The position numbers were made by a program, and so were the translations under genes. Positions 54,826 through 63,900 of a stretch of 64,000 nt of DNA are shown here, in pieces; positions within the stretch are counted from its first letter, which is position 1, and the number at the start of each line of letters is the position of its first letter. The stretch comes from Streptomyces sp. Edi2 (GTDB lineage: Bacteria > Actinomycetota > Actinomycetes > Streptomycetales > Streptomycetaceae), in NCBI RefSeq assembly GCF_040253635.1, contig NZ_JBEJGX010000003.1, positions 8,085,501-8,149,500 on the forward strand. The letters are read 5' to 3'. The notes below the pieces were generated by a model. It was given only the letters and a program-made list of their open reading frames with translations, had not been told where the DNA came from and did no database searches.

Positions 54826-55878
54826 TCACTGAGCCTTTCCATAGGTACGCGGCGCCGTGCCCGAAGGCGGCAGGTCACCGTTGAAACGGGGATCGACGAA
54901 CTGCCCGAAGTCGAAGGAGCGGGGAATCAGCTTCAGCGCCGCGAACGAGTCGACGATCTGCTGCTCGGAGGCGATGGCGGCCTTGTCCACGGCGACCGCG
55001 ACCGCCGTACCCCTGGTGCGCTTGACCGCGTCCAGCGCCACCTTGTCCGGCAGCCCGGTCTCCTTCGCCCAGGCCTTCGCCCAGACTCCGGGATGCTTGA
55101 ACACCCAGTTCTGCGCGCGCCGCAACCGGTCCGTGTAGTCCTTGAGCGCCGCCGCCTTCTTCTTGTCGTCCAGGGCGGCAGGCGCGGCCACCTGAAAGCT
55201 CAGCCCGTTGACGACCCCTTGCCCCGTGGTCAGTACCCGGGCGTCGGCCTGGTCCAGTGCCTGCGAGGTGTACGGGTCCCACACTGCCCAGGCATCCACC
55301 TTCCCCCGGGTGAACGCGGCGAGCGCATCGGCCGGCTGGAGGTAGTTGAGCGTGACGTCCTTCGAGGTCAGCCCGGCCTTCTTCAGCGAGGCAATGAGCT
55401 GATAGTGCGCGGAGCTGCCCTGGGCAACGGCGATGGACTTGCCCTTCAGCTGTGCCGGCCGCTTGAGGGGCGACCCCTTCTTCACCAGGATCGACTCACC
55501 GTCCGACCTGCTGTGCGTCCCGGCGATCACCTTGATCTTCGACTTCGCCGCCGCGGCGAACACGGGCGGGGTGTTGCCGACCGCACCGACATCCACCGCC
55601 CCCGCGTTGATCGCCTCCAGCAGCGGCGGCCCCGAGGTGAAGGTCGACCACTTGATCTTGTACGGCAGGTCGTCCAGTTCGCCGGCGGCCCGTAGCAGCG
55701 CCTCCGAACCCCCCTTCTGGTCACCGACGTTGAGGGTCAGCGACCCCTTGCCGTCGGTACCGCTGCCGGTACCCCCGCCGGCCCCATTGGCCCCCGACGA
55801 ACCACCCCCGCAGGCGGCCAGCAGCAGGGCGAGCGGGAGCAGCAGGGCGGCGGCTGGGGCGATGGGGCGAGCTCTCAT
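54826..55878 (-). CDS. ssuA: aliphatic sulfonate ABC transporter substrate-binding lipoprotein (SsuA type)
   Basis: A 350-aa lipoprotein. The signal MRARPIAPAAALLLPLALLL ends in the lipobox LLAAC, followed by a Gly/Ser linker and the SsuA/TauA fold: ALLRAAGELDDLPYKIKWSTF, AINAGAVDVGAVGNTPPVFAA, LKGKSIAVAQGSSAHYQLI, DAWAVWDPYTSQAL. It binds aliphatic sulfonates for the transporter. Start ATG 55878 has only an AAGGAA site far upstream. It is separated from the ATPase gene by a 393-bp repeat-rich gap, unusual for this operon type. Confidence 0.93.
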   Translation of the reverse strand: MRARPIAPAAALLLPLALLLAACGGGSSGANGAGGGTGSGTDGKGSLTLNVGDQKGGSEALLRAAGELDDLPYKIKWSTFTSGPPLLEAINAGAVDVGAVGNTPPVFAAAAKSKIKVIAGTHSRSDGESILVKKGSPLKRPAQLKGKSIAVAQGSSAHYQLIASLKKAGLTSKDVTLNYLQPADALAAFTRGKVDAWAVWDPYTSQALDQADARVLTTGQGVVNGLSFQVAAPAALDDKKKAAALKDYTDRLRRAQNWVFKHPGVWAKAWAKETGLPDKVALDAVKRTRGTAVAVAVDKAAIASEQQIVDSFAALKLIPRSFDFGQFVDPRFNGDLPPSGTAPRTYGKAQ

Positions 55879-56271
55879 GGGGCAGTCCGTTTCCTTCGGG
55901 GGGAGGTGGGGGCGGGGTGGGGTGGTGCGGGCTGGAATGGTTGAGGGGAGTGGGTGGTGCGGGCTGGAATGGGTGAGGGGAGTGGGCGGTGCGGGGGAGG
56001 TGTTGAGCATGGGGCGTCGGGTCGCGGAGATTGAGGGTCGGGCATCCGGTGTCGGGCATCGGCCCGTAGGCGTCGGCAATCGGGCCACGGACATCGGGTC
56101 GCGGAGGTCGGGCGTCGGGCGTCGGGCATCGGGCGTTGGGCGTCGGGCTACGGGCTACGGATAGCGAGCGCCGGGCACCGAGCGCCAGGCACCAGGCACC
56201 AGGCATCGGGTGAAGGCCGGCGACCGTCCAGCTACGACGGCTGGTTGCCGACCGTTCCCTCCGTGACGGGG
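55879..56271. repeat. repeat-rich gap inside the sulfonate operon
   Basis: 393 bp without a gene. A 32-bp tandem unit (GGTGCGGGCTGGAATGG...) occurs at 55924-55955 and 55956-55987, with a partial third copy at 55988. Positions about 56035-56215 hold degenerate GGGCGTC/GGGCATC-type 7-bp repeats. It separates ssuA from the ATPase gene while both remain on the same strand. Confidence 0.75.
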
Positions 56272-57150
56272 TCAGGCAGCAGCGGGGGAGTCGCCGGCCG
56301 CACGGGAGCCGACGCCCGCCGAACCGCCCGCGACCGCGCCAGAACCCTCACCGTCTTCCGTACCGTCCTCGCTGTCCTCGCTGTCCTGGTCCTCCACACC
56401 GAGGCGGTCGAGCAACCGGGCGCGCAACGCGCCGAAGCGTGGATCGGAGAGAGTGCGCGGTCGCGGCAGATCCACCGTGGTCTCGTACGCGATCCGGCCG
56501 TCCTCCATCACCAGTGCCCGGTCCGCGAGCAGCAGAGCCTCCTCCACATCGTGGGTCACCAGCAGCACCGCGCAACCGCGCTCCTGCCACAACTCGGCCA
56601 CCAGGCGCTGGGCCTTGATCCGGGTCAGTGCGTCGAGGGCACCGAACGGCTCGTCGAGCAGCAGCAGGTCCGGCTCCCGCACCAGCGCACGCGCGAGTGA
56701 CGCACGCTGGGCCTCGCCGCCGGAGAGTGTCTTGGGCCAGGCATCGGCCCGATGGCCGAGCCCGACCTCCTCCAACGCCCTTACTGCGACGTCGCGTTCC
56801 TGGCGGCCCGGCAGCCCCAGCAGCACATTCCGCCAGACCCGCTTCCAGGGCATCAGGCGCGGCGCCTGGAACGCCACGGCCTTGCGGCGCGGCACCAGCA
56901 CCTCACCGTCGATTTCCTGGTCGAGCCCGGCCAGGACCCGCAGCAAGGTCGACTTACCGCAACCACTGCGCCCGAGCAACGCCACGAACTCGCCCGGCTG
57001 AAGGGACAGGTCAAGACCGTCGATTACGGCCCGTCCGCCGAAGGACCGCACCAACCCGCCGATCCGTACGGCGGAACCGGAGAGCCCGGCACGCGTGACC
57101 TGCCGTCCCTGCTCGGTATCGGTCACTGACCCGTGAATGTCGGTCGCCAT
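56272..57150 (-). CDS. ssuB: aliphatic sulfonate ABC transporter ATPase (SsuB type)
   Basis: A 292-aa ATPase with Walker A LLGRSGCGKSTLL (about 58-70), Q-loop VAFQAPRLMPWKRVWRNV, signature LSGGEAQRASLARALV (about 141), Walker B LLLLDEPFGALD and H-loop LLVTHDVEEAL, as in SsuB/TauB. The C-terminal 45 residues are an acidic DSEDSED low-complexity tail. The start is either ATG 57150, which overlaps the permease by 28 bases, or GTG 57126, which overlaps its stop by four (GTGA). The latter fits the coupling style of this genome; the former has AAAGG upstream. Confidence 0.92.
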   Translation of the reverse strand: MATDIHGSVTDTEQGRQVTRAGLSGSAVRIGGLVRSFGGRAVIDGLDLSLQPGEFVALLGRSGCGKSTLLRVLAGLDQEIDGEVLVPRRKAVAFQAPRLMPWKRVWRNVLLGLPGRQERDVAVRALEEVGLGHRADAWPKTLSGGEAQRASLARALVREPDLLLLDEPFGALDALTRIKAQRLVAELWQERGCAVLLVTHDVEEALLLADRALVMEDGRIAYETTVDLPRPRTLSDPRFGALRARLLDRLGVEDQDSEDSEDGTEDGEGSGAVAGGSAGVGSRAAGDSPAAA

Positions 57151-58046
57151 TGCAGCAGCAGCCTTTCAAAGGTACGGACGAGGAAATCGGCAATGAGCCC
57201 GAGAATCGCGTAGACCACGAGGCACACCACGATCACGTCGGTGCGGAAGAATTCCCTGGCCTGGTTCATCAGGAAGCCGAGGCCGTCGTCGGCGTTGACC
57301 TGTTCACCGAAGACCAGTGCGAGCCACGCGGTGGCCAGCGAATAGCGCAGCCCGGTCATGGCACCAGGCAGCGCGCCGGGTAGTACGACATGCCGGATGA
57401 GGCCCCACCGACTCAGTCCGAGGGACTGGCCTGCCTCCACCAACTGGGCATCGACGCCACGGATTCCGGCATAGACATTCAGATACAGATGGAAAGCCAC
57501 ACCCAGCGAGATCAACGCAATCTTGGGTGCCTCTCCGATGCCCAGCCAGATGATGAACAGCGGAATCACGCCCACCCAGGGAATGGAACGCAGCATCTGC
57601 ACGGTCGCGTCGACCAAATCCTCACCGAGCCGCGAAAGCCCCGACGCCAGCGCCAGCGCCACACCGATCACACCGCCCAACAACAGCCCGACCGCGACCC
57701 GTTGAAGGGAAACCAGCATCGCCGACGGCAGCGTCCCGTCCGAGACCAGGTCGTCGGCGGTCGCGGCGATGGCCCCGGGCGACGCCAGGATCTCGGCCTC
57801 CAGGGCGCCGCTGGCACTGAGTACCTGCCACAACACCAGCAACGCGACCGGCCCCACCGTACGGCGCAGCCACCGCGGCACCGACCACCGGCGCCCGGAT
57901 ACCGGATCGACACGCACCAACTCGGGCCCACCGGCACCGATCCCGGAATTGGGCCTCGCCCCCACTCCCTTCGTCAGCGACGGCGCGGCTGCTTCAGCGG
58001 ATATATCGGGCGGCGCATGGTGCACCACGGCCTGATCAACAGTCAT
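57123..58046 (-). CDS. ssuC: aliphatic sulfonate ABC transporter permease (SsuC type)
   Basis: A 307-aa inner-membrane permease with about six helices (VGPVALLVLWQVLSASGAL, LVSLQRVAVGLLLGGVIG, the EAA-like loop VDAQLVEAGQSLGLSRWGLI, VNADDGLGFLMNQAREFFRT, VIVVCLVVYAILGLIADFLV). It matches SsuC/TauC. The N-terminal 60 residues are a soluble Pro/Ala-rich extension. Start ATG 58046 (MTVDQAVVHHAPP) follows GGAG. It is the first structural gene of the operon, preceded by a 482-base leader with a small peptide gene. Confidence 0.93.
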   Translation of the reverse strand: MTVDQAVVHHAPPDISAEAAAPSLTKGVGARPNSGIGAGGPELVRVDPVSGRRWSVPRWLRRTVGPVALLVLWQVLSASGALEAEILASPGAIAATADDLVSDGTLPSAMLVSLQRVAVGLLLGGVIGVALALASGLSRLGEDLVDATVQMLRSIPWVGVIPLFIIWLGIGEAPKIALISLGVAFHLYLNVYAGIRGVDAQLVEAGQSLGLSRWGLIRHVVLPGALPGAMTGLRYSLATAWLALVFGEQVNADDGLGFLMNQAREFFRTDVIVVCLVVYAILGLIADFLVRTFERLLLQWRPTFTGQ

Positions 58047-58528
58047 CAATACTCCACGAGGAGGGGGATGGCAGGGGGGGAGAACAGGGGAAGAAAAGGG
58101 AGGGAAGAGAACGTTGAGCGGGAAGAAGAAAGGAAATCCGCATGCCCCGGCTGCACGACAACACAGCGCCCACCCGCCGGCAACAAGACCACCACCGAAA
58201 TCGCTTCCAGATCGCTGCCGAAGCCGCCGCCGGGATCGCTGCCGAAGCCACCGCGCGTCAGACCGGCATCCGGACTCCGGCACCCGGGCTTCCGGCAGTC
58301 GTCAACACCGCAACGCTCTACGGCAACCCAACCACCCGAGAAGCCACGGACGGAATCCAGGCCCCACCAAGGCAGACAGAAAAGCAGAAATCCTCAAAAC
58401 GACCACGCACAGCCGCAGCGAGCCGAACGCCGGCCCCAAAGCGCCGCGAAAGCGAACCCTAGAACGCCCTCACCAACAACTTCAGCGACTACTTCACCAA
58501 CGACGTCAGCAATGGCGACGCAAAGGCC
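58047..58528 (-). promoter_or_regulatory. long untranslated leader of the sulfonate operon
   Basis: 482 bases between the leader-peptide stop and the permease start, with no gene. In the RNA sense the far half is G/U-rich, and the last 75 bases before the permease (58059-58135) are almost purely C/U, with an uninterrupted run of C at about 58074-58080. Such a C-rich, G-poor stretch is what Rho loading sites look like. A perfect 16-bp direct repeat (GATCGCTGCCGAAGCC on the plus strand) occurs at 58209-58224 and 58233-58248. Confidence 0.5.
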
Positions 58529-58618
58529 TCAACAACAGCCGCCGCGGTGACACGCGGCAGAGGCCACCCGCAGCAGGTCGATATGACCGCGCGTGGTGAG
58601 CTGGGCTGATGTAGGCAT
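58529..58618 (-). CDS. leader peptide of the sulfonate operon, Cys-terminated
   Basis: A 29-aa leader peptide. Key stretch: R10-G-H-I-D-L-L-R-V-A-S20, the hallmark of the Streptomyces leader peptides found before sulfur-metabolism operons. It then has Cys23, and ends Gly-Gly-Cys28-Cys29 directly before the TGA. Leader peptides with consecutive Cys codons sense charged tRNA-Cys: stalling on them changes downstream transcription, as described for mycobacterial cysteine attenuation. The next genes import and cleave sulfonates, so a cysteine signal makes sense. There is no ribosome binding site, and the promoter puts the start of the RNA at the ATG. Confidence 0.8.
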   Translation of the reverse strand: MPTSAQLTTRGHIDLLRVASAACHRGGCC

Positions 58619-58625
58619 GTCGTTG

Positions 58626-58655
58626 AACGTAGCGGTGTGCCGCGAGAGGGGTCAA
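58626..58655 (-). promoter_or_regulatory. promoter giving a leaderless message
   Basis: On the minus strand: -35 TTGACC (58655-58650), an 18-base spacer, and -10 TACGTT (58631-58626). The leader-peptide ATG lies seven bases beyond the -10 box, exactly where transcription should begin. The mRNA therefore probably begins with AUG. Confidence 0.65.
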
Positions 58656-58762
58656 ACGTCATCTCGGCTGGTGGACCTTTGTTGCCGGAGTATTGAGCAG
58701 CATGGCGGAAGAGGCCCGCGGGGGTGCGGACCTGGGCAGGTCGTCCGTACCAAAATGGACCC

Positions 58763-59185
58763 ATGAGCACCGCATTCACCACCCGCACCCTCGACGTCAC
58801 CACAGGCTCGTCGGAGACCGTCACCGACCTCACCGCCGACTGCGCCGCATTCCTCCGGGAGACGGCAGACGGCCGCGACGGCCTGCTGAACGTCTTCGTT
58901 CCGCATGCCACCGCCGGCATCGCCGTCCTGGAAACCGGCGCAGGCAGTGACGAAGACCTCCTGGCGGCCCTGCACGACCTCCTCCCCGCAGACAACCGCT
59001 GGCGTCACCGCCACGGCACCCCAGGCCACGGCCGCGACCACGTCCTCCCGGCCCTCGTCCCACCCCACGCCACCCTCCCCGTCATCGGGGGCCGCCTGTC
59101 CCTCGGCACCTGGCAGTCCGTCTGCTTGGTCGACACGAACACGAGTAACACGGACCGTCGGGTCCGGTTGAGCTTCCTGGGGTGA
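58763..59185 (+). CDS. YjbQ/UPF0047 family protein
   Basis: A 140-aa protein of the YjbQ (UPF0047) family, trimeric beta-rich proteins some of which show thiamine-phosphate-synthase-like or metal-dependent activity. The conserved segments are FVPHATAGIAVLETGAGSDED and WRHRHGTPGHGRDHVLPALV (His-rich), HATLPVIGGRLSLGTWQSVC and LVDTNTSNTDRRVRLSFLG. ATG 58763 or ATG 58754 could start it; neither has a ribosome binding site, so it may also be leaderless. It is divergent from the sulfonate leader. Confidence 0.93.
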   Translation: MSTAFTTRTLDVTTGSSETVTDLTADCAAFLRETADGRDGLLNVFVPHATAGIAVLETGAGSDEDLLAALHDLLPADNRWRHRHGTPGHGRDHVLPALVPPHATLPVIGGRLSLGTWQSVCLVDTNTSNTDRRVRLSFLG

Positions 59186-59287
59186 CTTCCCTGCCTCCCC
59201 AGGAGCAAGTCTTGTCGGTCGGTCGCTGGCCGAGCCCGTCGAACGCCATCTGTGAGTGACGAGGGCGCTGGGGTTTCGTGAGGGTTA

Positions 59288-60152
59288 AGAGCGTGTCCTA
59301 CATGGTCAGTTGGCGGTTGTGCTGGACATGGGGAGTGGACGGTGGGGATGGATCGTTCCGGACGGCTTGTGGGAGTTGGCAAGACCGTTGCTGCCGGCGG
59401 CGCGGGTTCGTCCGCAGGGCGGCGGGGTCGCGAACATCGATGATGAGGCGGTGTTTGCCGCGATCATCTACGTCCTGGTCAGCGGCTGTGCCTGGCGGGC
59501 GTTGCCGCCGTGCTTCGGAGCGTCGAAGTCGACCGTGCACCGCCGCTTCGCCATCTGGTCTCGTGCCGGGGTCTGGGGCCGACTGCATCAGAAGGTTCTC
59601 CAGCTTCTGGATGAGCAGAACCTGGTCGACCTGTCCCGTGCGGTCCTCGATTCCGCCCACGTGAGGGCTAAAAAGGGGGCGCACTTGCAGGCCCGAGCCC
59701 CGTGGACCGAGGTAAGCCCGGTTCCAAGATGCATGTCCTGTCCGACGCGAACGGACTGCCCCTACGGGTCGCGCTCTCCGCGGCCAACATCCACGACAGC
59801 CTCGCTCTGAAGCCGATGCTGTCCCATTTCCACATGGGACACGAATCCCACGCGGCCGACTCCAAACCCGCGCGCCTTCATGCAGACAAGGCGTACGACA
59901 TCCCTCACCTGCGGCGTTGGCTGTGGGGCAAACGCATCGGCATCCGTATCGCCCGCAAGGGCATCGACTCCAGCGAGCGGCTCGGCCGTCGCAGGTGGGT
60001 CATCGAACGCACCATGTCCTGGCTGACCGGCTACCGCCGCCTCAACCACCGCTACGAGCGGAAACCAGGCAACTACCTGGCCTTTCTCGGACTGGCATCC
60101 GCTCTCTGCTGCTACAAGCGGTTCCTCAAACTGACCATGTAGGACACGCTCT
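59288..60152. mobile_element. IS5-family insertion sequence, 865 bp
   Basis: The ends are perfect 24-bp inverted repeats beginning AGAGCGTGTCCTACATGGTC (59288-59311 and 60129-60152). A TA duplication flanks it (59286-59287 and 60153-60154). It contains one transposase split over two frames. Size, the DDE transposase and the short target duplication fit the IS5/IS427 group. It inserted downstream of the YjbQ gene without breaking a recognisable gene. Confidence 0.93.
59328..60142 (+). CDS. IS5-family transposase, made by -1 frameshift
   Basis: A DDE transposase encoded in two overlapping frames. The first (to 59810) has the N-terminal DUF4096-like domain (DGLWELARPLLPAARVRP, YVLVSGCAWRALPPCFGASK, VHRRFAIW) and ends with the first catalytic Asp (LDSAHVRAKKG). 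The second frame continues from about 59672: KGGALAGPSPVDRGKPGSK, then HADKAYD with the second Asp and RRWVIERTMSWL with the Glu. The frames meet at a run CTAAAAAGGGGGC (59668-59680), a -1 slippery run typical for IS5. Start ATG 59328; GTG 59319 or TTG 59310 are alternatives. Confidence 0.9.
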
Positions 60153-60344
60153 TAGTGAGGATGGAGCCCTCCAAGTGAAACCATGGAGAGTACTTCGACG
60201 GTGCCGATGGGTGGGAGAACACCGCCCTTCACGTCATCATCTGACCCGAAGCCGGAACTTCCTGATCGACAGCGACGGCTCCGTGGACAATAGAGGAATG
60301 CTTGACGAACTGCATGCACGTACACCACATAACGGAGGATCCTG

Positions 60345-60911
60345 GTGCGGAAGCGGATAGCACGATCTGTCGTAGCAGCCGCGGCGCTGACTCTCGCAGG
60401 ATGCGGCACCGGCATATCAGCGCAAGACCGCAAAGATGCCAACCGCGCAGAAGAAGTGACGGAAAAGCGCATGATGGGCGTTGCGGAGAACTTCGACAAG
60501 GCCATCGACGGTTTAGCGCTCAAGGACCGCACGGTAGAGAAGGGCTGCGAGGAGAAGGCGCCGAACCTCGACCCGAATCCGGCGGATGCCCCTGAGGTCA
60601 ACTGCAAGGTGAAGATCACTTCCACGTATTCGACGCGCCTGAGTCCGGCCGAGGTGGTGTGCGCTGCACGGAAACATCCCGAGGTGGTCAAGTGGAGTCC
60701 CCCGAAGCACGGCGTATGCGGCGAGGCCGATTACATTATCGGCGATACGCACTTGATTGAGAAATACCGCATGCACAATGTGAGGCTGACCTGGACTCCC
60801 AAGAAGCCTGGACTCTTCACCCTGGAGCAGAGCGAAGACTACTTCTACTGCGAGAAGAGCGATGATGGCAAGCGATACTGCCACGAAGGTGACTGGTCTC
60901 CCTCTTCGTGA
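60345..60911 (+). CDS. hypothetical lipoprotein
   Basis: A 188-aa lipoprotein. The signal MRKRIARSVVAAAALTLAGC ends in the lipobox LAGC (about 17-20). The mature part is polar with several cysteines (VEKGCEEK, NCKVKIT, VVCAARK, HGVCGEA, YFYCEK, RYCHEGDW), suggesting disulfides and an extracellular fold. No family is recognised. The GTG at 60345 follows GGAGG by six bases. It ends facing the giant esterase gene, with a shared terminator between. Its codon usage is less GC-skewed than its neighbours, hinting at recent acquisition. Confidence 0.75.
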   Translation: MRKRIARSVVAAAALTLAGCGTGISAQDRKDANRAEEVTEKRMMGVAENFDKAIDGLALKDRTVEKGCEEKAPNLDPNPADAPEVNCKVKITSTYSTRLSPAEVVCAARKHPEVVKWSPPKHGVCGEADYIIGDTHLIEKYRMHNVRLTWTPKKPGLFTLEQSEDYFYCEKSDDGKRYCHEGDWSPSS

Positions 60912-60920
60912 TAAAGCACC

Positions 60921-60950
60921 GTGCCCCGGCCGTTGATCCGGCCGGGGCAC
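60921..60950. terminator. bidirectional hairpin terminator
   Basis: GTGCCCCGGCCG (60921-60932) and CGGCCGGGGCAC (60939-60950) form a perfect 12-bp stem with a 6-base loop, in the 56-bp gap between the convergent lipoprotein and esterase genes. It is preceded by ATAAAG and lies close to both stops. Confidence 0.88.
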
Positions 60951-60967
60951 GCTGTCAGGCTAGCGGC

Positions 60968-63900
60968 TCAATACCAACCGTTCAGGCTCCTCTCCAGGAC
61001 GTTGGCGTACAGGCGTGCGCCGCCGATCTTGGGGTGGAAGGACTGGGCCGACAGGCCGTACTCCCCGAGGAGAGGGAAGTCGATCTTCGGTTCGTCGCTG
61101 TCGACCGTCTTCAAAACGATGCCGTGGATCGACTCCGGATCACCGCAGATTCCCTTTCCGGAGAACTCGGAGATGGGGTTGGCGTACTGGACGGTGATAC
61201 CCTTTGCCTTCGCGTCCGCCGCCGCTCCTTCCATCTGCGTCGCCAGCGTTTTGGCCACACTCTTGAGCCATATGTTCGACTGCGGTGAGATGCCATACGG
61301 CAGGAGCACATTGAGCTTGATGCAGCTCGCATCCCCGGCGATCAGCTCCGGGTAACCCACGAGCGTGATCTTCGCGTTGGGCGCCTTCTCGTGAATCTTC
61401 TGCAGGGCGGAAGTAATGTCGGTGCGGACCAGGTCGGAGATCAAACCGGGGACGGCTTCCTTCATGGGCTTGTCCTGATATCTGCCGTCACGGTTCTCGT
61501 TCGGGGTGGCGTCGATGTCCTCGTCGTGGTCCTTGAAGGGGCTGTCAGCGCAGTTGTTGTCCCCAGCGAGGATGCACGCCTGGATGATCGGAGTGAACCG
61601 GGAGTCGTTGCCACCGATCGAGATGGTCACCAAGGTCGTGTTCTTGTCGAGGTAGCCCGAGTCGAGTTGGGGAAGTTCCCCGTACTCATTCTTCTTGGTG
61701 ATGTTGTAGGTGCGTGCACCGGAGCAGGCCACCATGTGGTAGTCGAGTGACGCATCCCGTCCGTCGGCCAGCTCCCCGATGGACTTGCCGGCCCTTGGCA
61801 GTTTCGCCTGACGCGACCACGCCTTGTCGGAGCGGTGGCAGGCGTCACGGGCCGACTTGTTCTGCGCGTCCCGGTAGTTGGTCTCCGGGTAATAGTTGGC
61901 GTTCCCGTCCGAGGCGCCTTCGCCGGAGGAGAAGGAGTCGCCCATGGCCACCACGAAGTCGGCAGGCTTCTTCGGGAGTGGCTGGAAGGCAACGGCATCC
62001 CAGGCGACGTCTTCGTTTCCGGTGCCGTCCTTGGTGAAGTTGCTCAAGGAGATGCTGGGCTTGCCGGTGAAGTTGAAGACCCCCAGAGGGACCCAGGTGT
62101 TCTTGCCGATGCGCTGCTGGACGACGCGGGTGGTGCTGGAGGAGGAGTCGGCCCCACCGACTTCGTAGGAAGCCTGGCGGGTATGGGCCCCGTGGTCGGG
62201 GATGTGCACGTAGGCCCGCGCCCAGCCGCCGATGTTCTGGTTCAGGGTCCAGGTGCCGGTGGCCTTCATCCGCCCGGCGTTGCCTGGGTAGGACTCAGGC
62301 TGGCGGGTGTGCGCGAAGTAGAAGTGGTTCTGGTACCCGGCCCCGATCTGATGGGTGTCGATCTTGGACGGGAAGGCGCCGTTCCACTCAGGGAAGGAGA
62401 ACTTGAACGTGCCATGTGAGGAGATCGCACCGCAGAGTCGTGACCCGTCGCCTGCTGGGATGGCGCCCGCCGGGAGGTCGTCGATGACGAGGCTCCCCGA
62501 GGGGAGGCCATGGGAACAGCGCGGCGGGTAGGCGCTGCCATCGGGCTGTTCGGGATAGGTGGTGTTGAAACGGTGGACGGCGTTACCGCATTCCGGAAAC
62601 AGCCCGCCGCAGTCTTTCCACTGGGGTGCGGCTTTGTTCCACCAGCAGTGCAGCCAGTGCGGGTTGGACTTGTCGTCCCCTGTATCCAGCGTGCAGGCGC
62701 CCTTTCCCGCGTCGTTGGAATCGCCTTCGCCGATCTTGCCAGGGTTACAGGCGTTGGACGTGTCGCAGAACAGGTCGACGGGTGGTTTGGAGTCGTGCCT
62801 GGAGCCGTTGGTGTTCCACCAGGCGGGACGGTAGCCGGCCTGGAAGTCGCCGGGGGCGAAGAGCGCGGAGATGGGACGTGCGGCCCAGCCGATGACCTTC
62901 TCCTCGTACGGCCAGTCCTGGGGGTGGGCAGCGTGGCTGTAGTCGTCCTTCGAGGGGTCTGCGGCGCTTTCCAGGAAGGGGACTCGGTTGGACTTCCACA
63001 GCGGGTTGGCCGGGTTGTTGGTCCAGCCCAGACCCCAGTGGGTTTCCTGGCCCTTGGGGTGGAAACCGGAGTTGTAGGCCCACAGCGCGAAGACCCAGTT
63101 TTCGATCCACTGGGGCTTGCCGTCGTTGAGGGTCAGGCCCGCGTCGTAGGTGTCGTTCCACTTCTCGGACAGGATCTGTGCTCCGGCCGCGATGTTGGCG
63201 GCGTAGTCCAGCGCGATGGCTTCCTGTTCGAGGGGCGTCTTGGTGGTCTGTCCCTTGTCGGGAAGACGCATGCCGTCGGTGGCCTGGGTGATGCCGTAGC
63301 CGCAGTCGGCCTTCGACCAGTCGATTTTCCACGGGTCGAGCTGGTCGCCGTCGGCGCTGTACTTGATGCCGTAGTAGTTGCCGATGAGCGAGTTGGCGGT
63401 GACGCCGGGCACGGCGTAGCGGGTGGCCTGCCACATGTTGGATTCCTGCGCGGTGATCCCGAGGAGGATCTGCGCGGGGATGTGCCAGTGGTCGTTGTTG
63501 CTGGCGTCTTCGGGGTCGAGTTTGTGGTTGGGGTCACCGGAGAGTACGAAGCCGGGGAAGAGGCCCTGGGGGCTGTAGCTTCCCATGCCGGTGTTTTTCC
63601 AGTTCGCGGAGCGGGTGATGTTCAGCTTGCCGACAACGGCCTGGTCCACAGCCCATTCGACCTGGCGGGGTGTGGGCTGGAACGCCTGCTTTTTGTAGTT
63701 GTTGCGCGGTACGGAGCACGTGCGGTCGTTTTCGACCGGGTCGGTGGGCGAGCCGGCGCCCAGGGCCTGTGCGCGTGCGGTCTGCGTGGACAGGCTGGTG
63801 GCTTTCTTGCCTGAGGGCAGTGCGGGGGAGGGCGCCTTCCCCGCACTGCCCGCGTCCTGGCGTGCAGCGTCGGGGTGGGCGTCCAAGGTGACGTTCTTCC

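Noticed and set aside
62510-63814. A 434-codon frame antisense to the giant esterase
   Set aside because: The sense frame carries transglycosylase- and esterase-type motifs, and the antisense one has only composition-driven Val/Gly runs.
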